Shown one piece after another: positions 1-5,417 of a DNA stretch of 5,510 bases (its first letter is position 1; the number at the start of each line of letters is the position of its first letter). The DNA lies in the NCBI GenBank assembly GCA_026995985.1, contig JALWNF010000080.1, positions 1 through 5,510 on the forward strand. Reading direction: 5' to 3'. The position numbers and the translations under genes were made by a program. The stretch is from Campylobacteraceae bacterium. GTDB lineage: Bacteria; Campylobacterota; Campylobacteria; Campylobacterales; Sulfurovaceae. The notes beneath the pieces are model-generated. The model searched no databases. It saw only the letters and a list, made by a program, of their open reading frames with translations, and was not told where the DNA came from.

Positions 1-242
1 ATACTATGAGCATACTTCTCTAAACTCTCTTTAAAAAATTTAATCTGACTCTCTTCAAAAGTAGGATTAGACCTCCATATTTGATAAATAGCAGGATAAT
101 CAATATGACAAACTTTAAGAAGTGTTGTTCTGTCAAACTCCCCAGCAATGGTATCTACATCGCCTACAAATTTTATTTCTGTAAAAGTTTTTGAGTATAA
201 AAATGTAAATATAAATAATAAAAATATTAAAAGCTTTTTCAT
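1..242 (-). CDS. Exported protein, probable TamA/BamA-family outer-membrane assembly factor (5' part only)
   Basis: The frame opens at an ATG reading from 242 downward and stays open for 80 codons to the window edge, so only the N-terminus is visible. Residues 1-17 (MKKLLIFLLFIFTFLYS) form a signal peptide: two lysines, then a hydrophobic core, with likely cleavage after Ser17. The mature start (FTEIKFVGDVDTIAGEF, then TTLLKV) and a later aromatic stretch (YPAIYQIWR) resemble from memory the first POTRA domain of TamA-like proteins in Campylobacterota. Such proteins sit in the outer membrane and help insert beta-barrels or autotransporters. The beta-barrel needed to prove this lies outside the window. 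No Shine-Dalgarno sequence precedes the ATG, and a -10-like element ends only 7 nt upstream. That the region is coding is fairly sure; the family name is tentative. Confidence 0.55.
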   Translation of the reverse strand, partial: MKKLLIFLLFIFTFLYSKTFTEIKFVGDVDTIAGEFDRTTLLKVCHIDYPAIYQIWRSNPTFEESQIKFFKESLEKYAHS

Positions 243-249
243 AATAGGA

Positions 250-258
250 ATAATAGCA
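250..258 (-). promoter_or_regulatory. Putative extended -10 promoter of the TamA-like gene
   Basis: On the minus strand the sequence TGC-TATTAT (258 to 250) matches an extended -10 element, with TATTAT agreeing with TATAAT at five of six positions. Transcription would start about 7 nt downstream, practically at the ATG at 242. No -35 box is evident, which is usual for housekeeping promoters in this phylum. Base composition is AT-rich, so a chance match is possible. Confidence 0.35.
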
Positions 259-306
259 TAGTAATGTGAAAAAAGTAGTTTTTTAGAGAAAAAGTGTGAT
301 GAAAAA

Positions 307-382
307 TGGTGATCACGATTGGACTTGAACCAACGACTTCTTCCATGTCAAGGAAGTACTCTACCAACTGAGTTACGCGATC
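307..382 (-). tRNA. tRNA-Val (anticodon GAC), complete with encoded CCA
   Basis: Read on the minus strand from 382 to 307, the sequence folds into a full cloverleaf of 76 nt. The acceptor stem pairs GATCGCG with CGTGATC, including one G-T pair. The D arm is ACTC/GAGT around loop AGTTGGTA. The anticodon stem CTTCC/GGAAG encloses loop TTGACAT, giving anticodon GAC (349 to 347). The variable loop is AAGTC, and the T arm is GTTGG/CCAAT around TTCAAGT. Discriminator A is followed by a genomically encoded CCA. The tRNA reads GUC and GUU valine codons. It lies in the same direction as ruvC upstream (60 nt gap) and the TamA-like gene downstream (64 nt gap). No strong terminator hairpin follows it. 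Confidence 0.96.
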
Positions 383-400
383 ATCTTTTATAAGCGCGAA

Positions 401-406
401 ATTTTA
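401..406 (-). promoter_or_regulatory. Weak candidate -10 element for the tRNA-Val gene
   Basis: The minus strand reads TAAAAT here, which would place the transcript start near 394, about 12 nt ahead of the mature tRNA 5' end. A T-rich tract lies upstream (428 to 420 on this strand), as is common in Campylobacterota sigma-70 promoters. Another hexamer, TATAAA at 392 to 387, is too close to the tRNA to serve. Cotranscription with ruvC is equally possible. Confidence 0.25.
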
Positions 407-442
407 TTACTTTTTAACTTAAAAAAAGGTTATCTATTGACC

Positions 443-949
443 CTATCGATTACTTTTTTCACATCTATTTAATGTTTTTCTCTGCTTGATACGTTGTGCA
501 TGAGTTATGGCAATTGCCATAGCATCTGTTATATCTAAGGGCTTAATCTCTCTATTAATTTTTAAAAGACGCTTAACCATAAAAGCTACTTGTTCTTTTG
601 TAGCTTTACCATTACCTGTTATCGCTTTTTTCACCTGCAAAGGTGTATACTCTTGATAATCTCCAAAGCTCTGTAGAGTCTTAAGTATTAAAGCTCCACG
701 AAACTGTGCCAACTTAAGAATACTTTTAGGATTATGAGCATAAAAAATATCTTCTATCGCTACCTCCTCTATATTATGGGCTTCAAAAATGGTATCTAAT
801 CCATCTACTAACTCTAAAATCTGCTCTTTCAAGATATTTTGTTTAAATTTAAGCATACCAGCCTCAACTAACCTATATTTTTCACAATTAAAATCTAATA
901 CGCAATAGCCTAAAATTCGGGTTCCTGGGTCAATTCCTAATATTTTCAT
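443..949 (-). CDS. ruvC: Crossover junction endodeoxyribonuclease RuvC
   Basis: RuvC is the dimeric Mg-dependent nuclease that cuts Holliday junctions symmetrically, working with the RuvAB branch-migration motor in recombinational repair. The 168-residue product is close to the usual length (173 in E. coli). The N-terminal strand [15 protein letters not shown] carries the first catalytic aspartate (Asp7). The second acid is Glu66 in VAIEDIF. The last two are Asp139 and Asp142 in [13 protein letters not shown]. This is the complete RNase-H-fold acidic tetrad. The start is supported by AAAGG (959 to 955) five nt before the ATG. The gene diverges from dnaA across 112 bp, the arrangement known in Campylobacterota, and its first codons overlap a DnaA-box-like site. 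The gene itself contains an exact TTTTTCACA near each end (878-886 and 455-463). Confidence 0.97.
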   Translation of the reverse strand: MKILGIDPGTRILGYCVLDFNCEKYRLVEAGMLKFKQNILKEQILELVDGLDTIFEAHNIEEVAIEDIFYAHNPKSILKLAQFRGALILKTLQSFGDYQEYTPLQVKKAITGNGKATKEQVAFMVKRLLKINREIKPLDITDAMAIAITHAQRIKQRKTLNRCEKSNR

Positions 950-1044
950 TCACACCTTTGTTCACGTTGTGAAAAGTTTTTTACACACCATATTTATACC
1001 CATATTTTAGCGAGTTTTTGCTAATATTCACAGAATTATTCACA
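946..1044. other. Putative oriC1: DnaA-box cluster between ruvC and dnaA
   Basis: Five DnaA-box-like 9-mers occur in about 100 bp. The best is an exact TTATTCACA at 1036-1044. Next are ATATTCACA at 1024-1032 (8 of 9) and TCATTCACA at 946-954 (8 of 9, overlapping the ruvC start). Two weaker sites face each other: TTGTTCACG at 958-966, and TGTGAAAAG at 968-976 read on the minus strand. Within this pair TTCAC-GTT-GTGAA (961-973) is a perfect inverted repeat. Campylobacterota origins studied so far are often bipartite, flanking dnaA on both sides, and this spacer occupies the first position. I see the motifs directly; origin function is inferred. Confidence 0.65.
1015..1027 (+). promoter_or_regulatory. 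Putative dnaA promoter (T tract plus extended -10)
   Basis: TTTTTG-C-TAATAT forms a T tract and TG-extended -10, with TAATAT matching TATAAT at four of six positions. Transcription would start near 1034, giving a leader of about 28 nt before the dnaA ATG. The DnaA-box-like site at 1024-1032 overlaps the -10, and the exact box at 1036-1044 covers the presumed early transcribed region. This would allow DnaA to repress its own gene, as in other bacteria. No -35 box is recognisable. Confidence 0.4.
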
Positions 1045-1061
1045 TTAAGAATAGGAATATA

Positions 1062-2393
1062 ATGAATATTGGAAATATAGTACTTAAAAAACTTAAGCAA
1101 GAAATCAGCAACTTAGAATGGGAAAGGTATATAAAAACTTTAAACTATGATGAAGAGACTTCACGCTCAGATATAGCACAATTCTACTCTCCAAATATGC
1201 TTCTAGCTAAATGGATTAAAACTAAGTACCAAGATAAGATTGCTCACCTATTTGAAGTTGAGACCAATATACGTCCAAAGATAATTATTTCCGTTGGAAA
1301 AGCTAAAAATACTCAAGTTTATAAAAAGGAAAAAAATAGTGAATGTGAACACAAAAATCAAGGAAAAAGTACTATATTAAACCCATCTTTTACTTTTGAG
1401 AGCTTTATTATTGGAGACTCTAACCAGTTTGCCTATACTACAGCAAAATCAGTTGCTGAAAAACCAGGTCAACTCTACAACCCACTCTTTTTATATGGTG
1501 GTGTTGGTCTTGGTAAAACACACTTAATTCAAGCCATTGGCAACTACCAAATTGCCATGGGTAAAAAAGTTATATATACAACATTTGAACAGTTCATGAA
1601 TAAATTCACATCTCATCTACGTTCACAAACTATGGATAGATTTCGTGACCATTTTAGAGAGTGTGATGTACTACTAATTGATGATATTCAATTTCTTTCA
1701 CGTAAAGAGCAGACCCAAGAGGAGTTTTTTCACACCTTTAATGAGCTACACCAAGCCAAAAAGCAGATTGTTATTACCTCAGATAGACAACCAAATAAAA
1801 TTGCTGGTCTAGTTGATAGACTTAGAAGCCGTTTTGAGTGGGGTTTAATGGCAGATATTCAACCCCCTGGATTGGAGACTAAGATAGCTATTATTCAAAA
1901 AAAATGTGAAATAGATGGCATTAACCTAAATCTAGATATTATTAACTTTATTGCCTCAAATATGGGTGACAATATCCGAGAAATAGAGGGTGCGATTATT
2001 AAATTAAATGCCTATGCAGGGCTTATGAATCAAAAATTAACACTAGATTTTGCACAAAATGTGATAAGAGATCAACTAGCTGAAAAACAATCTAATATTA
2101 CTATTGATAATATTGTGAAAATTGTCTCAAAAGAGATGAATATAAAACTCTCAGATATAAAATCTAAAAAAAGAACTAGAGATGTAGTAAATGCTAGAAG
2201 AATAGCTATCTATCTAACAAGAAATTTAACAGCAAACTCAATGCCTCAAATTGCTGTATACTTCGGAATGAAAGACCATACTGCCGTATCTCACGCAATG
2301 AAAAAGATTAATGAACAGATTGAAGAGAATGAAAACTTTAAAGTACTATTAGAAGAACTCTCAAATAAAATATCAGCTAAAAAGAAAAATTAA
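1062..2393 (+). CDS. dnaA: Chromosomal replication initiator protein DnaA
   Basis: DnaA is the AAA+ ATPase that binds DnaA boxes, oligomerises on single-stranded origin DNA, melts it and recruits the replicative helicase. The 443-residue product shows all four domains. Domain I (about 1-80) starts with LKKLKQEISNLEWERYIKTL. A short linker follows, about 81-105. The ATPase core has Walker A GGVGLGKT (146-153), Walker B LLIDD (204-208), the arginine-finger motif VDRLRSRFEW (251-260, Arg257 matching E. coli Arg285) and sensor II Arg306 in DNIREIEGA. Domain IV, about 345-443, carries the DNA-binding signature DHTAVSHA (405-412). TAGGAA (1052-1057) serves as ribosome binding site about 5 nt before the ATG. 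DnaA-box clusters lie on both sides, and an exact TTTTTCACA lies inside the gene at 1727-1735. No key residue is missing. Confidence 0.99.
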   Translation: MNIGNIVLKKLKQEISNLEWERYIKTLNYDEETSRSDIAQFYSPNMLLAKWIKTKYQDKIAHLFEVETNIRPKIIISVGKAKNTQVYKKEKNSECEHKNQGKSTILNPSFTFESFIIGDSNQFAYTTAKSVAEKPGQLYNPLFLYGGVGLGKTHLIQAIGNYQIAMGKKVIYTTFEQFMNKFTSHLRSQTMDRFRDHFRECDVLLIDDIQFLSRKEQTQEEFFHTFNELHQAKKQIVITSDRQPNKIAGLVDRLRSRFEWGLMADIQPPGLETKIAIIQKKCEIDGINLNLDIINFIASNMGDNIREIEGAIIKLNAYAGLMNQKLTLDFAQNVIRDQLAEKQSNITIDNIVKIVSKEMNIKLSDIKSKKRTRDVVNARRIAIYLTRNLTANSMPQIAVYFGMKDHTAVSHAMKKINEQIEENENFKVLLEELSNKISAKKKN

Positions 2394-2519
2394 ATTGTAA
2401 CTATAATAAAAAAAGATATAATTCAAAAAGTGAAAAAATGTGAAAAACTAGTAGTAATTGCAACTATAATAAAAAAAGTTATAATTCAAAAAGTGAAAAA
2501 ATGTGAAAAACTAGTAGTA
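2394..2519 (+). repeat. Two-copy 63-bp tandem repeat carrying paired DnaA-box-like sites
   Basis: Copy 1 (2394-2456) and copy 2 (2457-2519) match at 61 of 63 positions, differing only at 2398/2461 (T/C) and 2416/2479 (A/T). Each copy holds two TATAAT hexamers (2402-2407 and 2417-2422; 2465-2470 and 2480-2485). Each also holds two minus-strand box-like sites ten bp apart: AGTGAAAAA (2429-2437; 2492-2500) and TGTGAAAAA (2439-2447; 2502-2510). Both end in CTAGTAGTA. The repeat starts directly after the dnaA stop codon and breaks down at 2522. An open frame running through it reflects the period being a multiple of three, not coding. It looks like a recent duplication of a DnaA-binding module. 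Confidence 0.93.
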
Positions 2520-2537
2520 ATAATTCACCTAAAAGAT

Positions 2538-2553
2538 GCCCATATTTATGGGC
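2538..2553. repeat. Perfect palindrome GCCCATA-TT-TATGGGC inside the origin
   Basis: Seven-bp arms flank a two-base centre; as RNA it would form a six-bp stem with a four-base loop. It is the most GC-rich spot in the spacer and sits between oppositely oriented DnaA-box groups. As a dnaA terminator it is weak, because the next 10 nt (TTGAGTTGAC) precede any T run. A dimeric protein-binding site is an alternative. The symmetry is certain, the role is not. Confidence 0.7.
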
Positions 2554-2563
2554 TTGAGTTGAC

Positions 2564-2581
2564 TTTTTCACATTTTCAACA
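2564..2581 (+). promoter_or_regulatory. Pair of abutting DnaA boxes next to the DnaA-trio
   Basis: TTTTTCACA (2564-2572) is followed without a gap by TTTTCAACA (2573-2581). The first is identical to the minus-strand core box of each tandem repeat, in the opposite orientation. The second matches the E. coli consensus TTATCCACA at seven of nine positions. Two contiguous boxes directly before the trinucleotide repeat mirror the box pair that loads the DnaA filament in B. subtilis. Confidence 0.7.
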
Positions 2582-2584
2582 AGA

Positions 2585-2602
2585 ACTACTACTACTACTA
2601 CT
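2585..2602 (+). repeat. DnaA-trio: six consecutive ACT triplets
   Basis: Six perfect ACT units begin three nt after the DnaA-box pair. The complementary strand therefore reads as repeated 3'-GAT-5' (in register TGA), the known DnaA-trio motif to which the DnaA oligomer binds as single strand while melting the origin. The orientation relative to the boxes is the same as in B. subtilis. An uninterrupted array of six is regular; many trio elements contain variant triplets. Confidence 0.78.
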
Positions 2603-2618
2603 TATTAAAATAAAATAA
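2603..2618. other. Candidate DNA unwinding element
   Basis: This is a run of sixteen A/T base pairs (TTATTAAAATAAAATA), directly after the trinucleotide repeat and ending just before the ribosome binding region of dnaN. Such a stretch is the expected first melting site. It also contains TAAAAT hexamers (2606-2611 and 2611-2616), but these lie so close to the start codon that they would leave a leader of only about 15-25 nt if used as a dnaN promoter. Confidence 0.6.
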
Positions 2619-2626
2619 GAGAGACG

Positions 2627-2632
2627 AAGGAG
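2627..2632 (+). promoter_or_regulatory. Strong ribosome binding site of dnaN
   Basis: AAGGAG lies five nt before the ATG at 2638. It is the best Shine-Dalgarno sequence in the window and fixes the dnaN start. Confidence 0.9.
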
Positions 2633-2637
2633 ATAAA

Positions 2638-3705
2638 ATGAAAATTCACATTAGCAAGCAGTTAATAGAATCAATGCTTATTAATCTTCAACCCTTTTTA
2701 GAAAAGAGAGATGCTACTCAAATAACATCACATATATATTTTAAAATAGAGAATGATACAATCACTCTAAAAGCAACAGATGGAGAGATAGGATTAATTA
2801 CTAAGAGCAAAAATATAACAGTAGAGAGTGAAGGAGATTTTACAGCAAATGGTAAGAGATTAGTAGATATTATTCGTACTTTTCAAGATGAAGAGATTAT
2901 TATTGAAAAGGTAGAGGAGAATATCATAATTAAACAAAATAGCTCAAAATTCAAAATACCCACCTTTAACCCTAAAAACTATCCATCTTTTCCTACTACA
3001 GTTAATAAACCACAAATCACTTTAGACTCCCTTAATCTTATTAAAGGCTTTAAAAAAGTCTCTCCTGCAATAGATAACAACAATCCAAAATATGAACTAA
3101 ATGGAGCTCTATTAGATATTAAAAAGAGTGAAACTAAAATAGTAGGTACAGATACAAGAAGACTTGCTATTGATAAACTAGATAACTTATCAGAACAAGA
3201 GTTCTCTTTGATTATTCCTAAAAAAGCAATTTTAGAGATTCAGAAATTATTTATAGACAATATCAACATATACTACGACAATACAAATCTTATTATTCAA
3301 AATGAGAACTATTATCTCTTTACACGTCTAATTAATGGAAAATTTCCAGACTATGAGCGTATTATTCCAAATAAGAGTAAAATAGAGATTACTCTTCCTA
3401 AAAAGGAGATGTTAGATGCCATAAAGATGATTACTCCCATATCTCAAGAGATTAAAATCAGCTTTTTACCAGATAAATTAATCTTCAACTCTTTAACTGC
3501 TGATAGTCTTGAAGCAAAAACTGAGCTTATTTTACCTACAGGATTGAATGAGAACTTTGAACTCAATGTCAATAGTAGGTATATTTTAGATTTTATTACA
3601 CAAGTAGATGATGCTACTTTTAAAATTTTACTAAATGAACCAACCTTGCCTTTCGTCTTAAAAGAGAAAGAGTTTATTACAGTCATTATGCCAATTATTG
3701 CATAA
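2638..3705 (+). CDS. dnaN: DNA polymerase III beta subunit (sliding clamp)
   Basis: DnaN forms a dimeric ring around DNA that tethers DNA polymerase III and serves as docking platform for repair and initiation-control proteins. The product has 355 residues, slightly shorter than E. coli (366). Three similar clamp domains are expected at about 1-118, 125-240 and 245-355. Recognisable family segments are [10 protein letters not shown] (44-53), the domain-2 block LNGALLDI followed by [11 protein letters not shown] (154-178), [15 protein letters not shown] (230-244) and the C-terminal VIMPIIA (349-355), which corresponds to the MPMRL end of E. coli DnaN. The gene follows the putative unwinding region and precedes pyrG by 16 nt, so the two are probably cotranscribed. 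A promoter may lie in the tandem repeats, which contain four TATAAT hexamers. Confidence 0.98.
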   Translation: MKIHISKQLIESMLINLQPFLEKRDATQITSHIYFKIENDTITLKATDGEIGLITKSKNITVESEGDFTANGKRLVDIIRTFQDEEIIIEKVEENIIIKQNSSKFKIPTFNPKNYPSFPTTVNKPQITLDSLNLIKGFKKVSPAIDNNNPKYELNGALLDIKKSETKIVGTDTRRLAIDKLDNLSEQEFSLIIPKKAILEIQKLFIDNINIYYDNTNLIIQNENYYLFTRLINGKFPDYERIIPNKSKIEITLPKKEMLDAIKMITPISQEIKISFLPDKLIFNSLTADSLEAKTELILPTGLNENFELNVNSRYILDFITQVDDATFKILLNEPTLPFVLKEKEFITVIMPIIA

Positions 3706-3707
3706 AC

Positions 3708-3712
3708 AAGGA
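3708..3712 (+). promoter_or_regulatory. Ribosome binding site that decides the pyrG start
   Basis: AAGGA sits nine nt before the ATG at 3722. It supports that ATG over the upstream in-frame TTG at 3698, which would overlap the end of dnaN. Confidence 0.75.
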
Positions 3713-3721
3713 AATTTATTG

Positions 3722-5347
3722 ATGTCAACAAAATATATTTTTATTACAGGAGGGGTTTTAAGCTCTCTTGGTAAAGGAATTGCAGCTGCGAGTATTGGTA
3801 CTCTTTTAAAACACTCTGGATTTAGAGTAGGTATCTTAAAACTTGACCCATATATAAACGTTGACCCTGGAACTATGTCTCCTCTTGAACATGGTGAGGT
3901 CTTTGTAACTAAAGATGGAGCAGAAACAGATTTAGACTTAGGTCACTATGAGCGTTTTTTAGATACTGCATTAACCCAAGATAACAACTTTACTACAGGT
4001 CGAATCTACAAAGCTGTTATAGAGAATGAGCGTTTAGGAAAGTATCTTGGAAAGACTATTCAAATTGTTCCACATATTACCAATGAGATAAAAGAGCGAA
4101 TTATAAAAGCAGGTGAGCCTAAAGATATTTTAATTGTTGAGCTTGGTGGAACTACAGGAGATATGGAGGGAATGCCCTTTTTAGAGACTATTCGCCAAAT
4201 GAAACATGAGTTAGGACGCCAACATGTGATGAACATTCATGTTACCCTACTCCCTTACATTCGCACAGCAGGAGAGATTAAGACAAAGCCTACCCAACAC
4301 TCTGTCCAAGAGCTAAGACGAATAGGGATTACCCCCCAGATGCTCATCTTAAGAAGTGAGACACGCATTCCTAACGATATTCGCCGTAAAGTTGCCTACT
4401 CTTGTGATGTTAATGAAAAATCTGTTATTGAGGCTGTAGATGCACCTACTATCTATGAAGTTCCTCTAAACTTCCTAGCACAAGATATTTTGGAGCCTAT
4501 TGCTAAAGAGCTAAATTTAGGTAAACTAAAACCTGATATGCATCGTTGGAGTGATTTGGTCTCTAAAATTATTAAACCAACACATAAAACTACTATCGCA
4601 TTTGTAGGAAAGTATTTAGATTTAAAAGAGTCATATAAGTCACTTACTGAAGCACTTATTCACGCAGGAGCAAATCTTGATACAGATGTCCAAATAAGAT
4701 GGGTTGACTCTGAAAAGATAGAGAATAATGGTGCTAAAAAGTATCTTATAGATTGTGATGGTATTTTAGTTGCAGGTGGATTTGGAAAGCGTGGTATTGA
4801 AGGAAAAATACAAGCAATTCAATATGCAAGAGAGAATAAAATTCCATTTTTAGGAATCTGTCTAGGAATGCAACTTGCTATAATTGAGTTTGCACGAAAT
4901 GTTTTAGGGTTAAAAGATGCAACCTCTATTGAGTTTGACTCCAATGCAAAAAATCCTATTATCTTCTTGATTGATGAGTTTATTGATACTTCTGGTTCAA
5001 GACAAGTTCGTACATCTACCTCACCAATGGGAGGAACTATGCGTCTAGGAGAGTATGAGTGTAACACTAAAGAGGGTTCAAAACTAAGAGAGGCGTATGG
5101 TGGTGCTTCAACTATCTTTGAGCGACATAGACATCGATACGAAGCAAATCCTAAGTATCGCAAAGCACTAGAGGAGAAGGGAATGATAATAACAGGTGAA
5201 TCCAATGGTCTTATTGAGGCTGTAGAGGTTGCTGACCACCCTTGGTTTTTAGGGGTTCAATTTCACCCTGAGTTTACATCACGACTACAAAATCCAAATC
5301 CGTCTATTTTAGCGTTTGTTAAAAATGCATTGGGTGAAGATAGATAA
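3722..5347 (+). CDS. pyrG: CTP synthase (glutamine-hydrolysing)
   Basis: PyrG aminates UTP to CTP using ATP and glutamine-derived ammonia, the last step of pyrimidine nucleotide synthesis; it acts as a cytosolic tetramer and can form filaments. From the ATG at 3722 the product has 541 residues (545 in E. coli). The amidoligase domain (about 1-267) begins [17 protein letters not shown], a P-loop-like signature. Asp72 in LDLGHYE and Glu140 in VELGG match the metal-binding residues. The class I glutaminase domain (about 291-541) has the nucleophile Cys380 in GICLGMQ and the His515/Glu517 pair in GVQFHPEF. All catalytic residues are present. An in-frame TTG start at 3698 is rejected because of the ribosome binding site and the conserved N-terminus. 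The gene follows dnaN by 16 nt, a placement where Campylobacter and relatives usually have gyrB. Confidence 0.98.
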   Translation: MSTKYIFITGGVLSSLGKGIAAASIGTLLKHSGFRVGILKLDPYINVDPGTMSPLEHGEVFVTKDGAETDLDLGHYERFLDTALTQDNNFTTGRIYKAVIENERLGKYLGKTIQIVPHITNEIKERIIKAGEPKDILIVELGGTTGDMEGMPFLETIRQMKHELGRQHVMNIHVTLLPYIRTAGEIKTKPTQHSVQELRRIGITPQMLILRSETRIPNDIRRKVAYSCDVNEKSVIEAVDAPTIYEVPLNFLAQDILEPIAKELNLGKLKPDMHRWSDLVSKIIKPTHKTTIAFVGKYLDLKESYKSLTEALIHAGANLDTDVQIRWVDSEKIENNGAKKYLIDCDGILVAGGFGKRGIEGKIQAIQYARENKIPFLGICLGMQLAIIEFARNVLGLKDATSIEFDSNAKNPIIFLIDEFIDTSGSRQVRTSTSPMGGTMRLGEYECNTKEGSKLREAYGGASTIFERHRHRYEANPKYRKALEEKGMIITGESNGLIEAVEVADHPWFLGVQFHPEFTSRLQNPNPSILAFVKNALGEDR

Positions 5348-5363
5348 TATTTTGGTATACTTG

Positions 5364-5391
5364 TAGGGGCGACCTCCGTGTCTGCCCCCCC
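5364..5391. repeat. GC-rich REP-like imperfect hairpin
   Basis: The segment beginning TAGGGGCGACC and ending TCTGCCCCCC is strikingly GC-rich. GGGGC-GAC (5366-5373) pairs with GTC-T-GCCCC (5380-5388), with one bulged T and a six-base loop CTCCGT. It closely resembles the 'GTAGGGGCGACC...CGCCCC' repetitive extragenic palindromes found in many copies in other phyla and linked to REP-associated (RAYT) transposases. No T run follows, so a standard intrinsic terminator is unlikely. One copy is visible here; genome copy number is unknown. Confidence 0.6.
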
Positions 5392-5417
5392 ATTTGCAAA
5401 ATAACAAAGGACAAAAT

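Larger units (their letters stand above)
2394..2637. other. Putative oriC2 (unwinding half of the replication origin), dnaA-dnaN spacer
   Basis: This 244-bp spacer contains no credible gene. In order it holds the duplicated 63-bp module with four minus-strand DnaA-box-like sites, a perfect 16-bp palindrome, two abutting plus-strand DnaA boxes, six ACT triplets, an A/T-only stretch and the dnaN ribosome binding site. The order box, box, trinucleotide repeat, A/T-rich DNA is the basal unwinding layout described for Bacillus subtilis and found in many bacterial origins. Position beside dnaA, opposite a second box cluster upstream of dnaA, fits the bipartite origins of Campylobacterota. The motifs are seen; the origin call is a strong inference. 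Confidence 0.82.

Noticed and set aside
410..428. TTTTTAA-C-TTAAAAA symmetry between ruvC and the tRNA as a terminator
   Set aside because: The arms contain only A and T and would form a very weak stem; low complexity explains it.
2449..2456. TAGTAGTA at the ends of the 63-bp repeats as further DnaA-trios
   Set aside because: The triplets are on the wrong side of, or oriented against, the adjacent boxes. The correctly oriented box is more than 30 bp away and only two to three triplets are present.
2430..2618. 62-codon open frame through the tandem repeat region, plus strand
   Set aside because: Its length comes from the 63-bp period being a multiple of three. The product is a low-complexity repeat ending in a leucine run encoded by the ACT array, it starts within the repeat, and the DNA is better explained as origin sequence.
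3698..3721. Upstream TTG start giving pyrG eight extra residues
   Set aside because: It overlaps the dnaN stop and lacks a ribosome binding site. The ATG at 3722 has AAGGA at the right distance and matches the conserved PyrG N-terminus.
3444..3731. 95-codon open frame on the minus strand
   Set aside because: It lies antisense to the conserved 3' half of dnaN and shows no recognisable family or ribosome binding site; a shadow of dnaN.
4819..5205. 128-codon open frame on the minus strand
   Set aside because: It is antisense to the conserved glutaminase domain of pyrG and has no independent support.
5364..5395. Intrinsic terminator after pyrG
   Set aside because: The hairpin is followed by C residues and CATTTGC rather than a run of T, so it does not meet the usual form.
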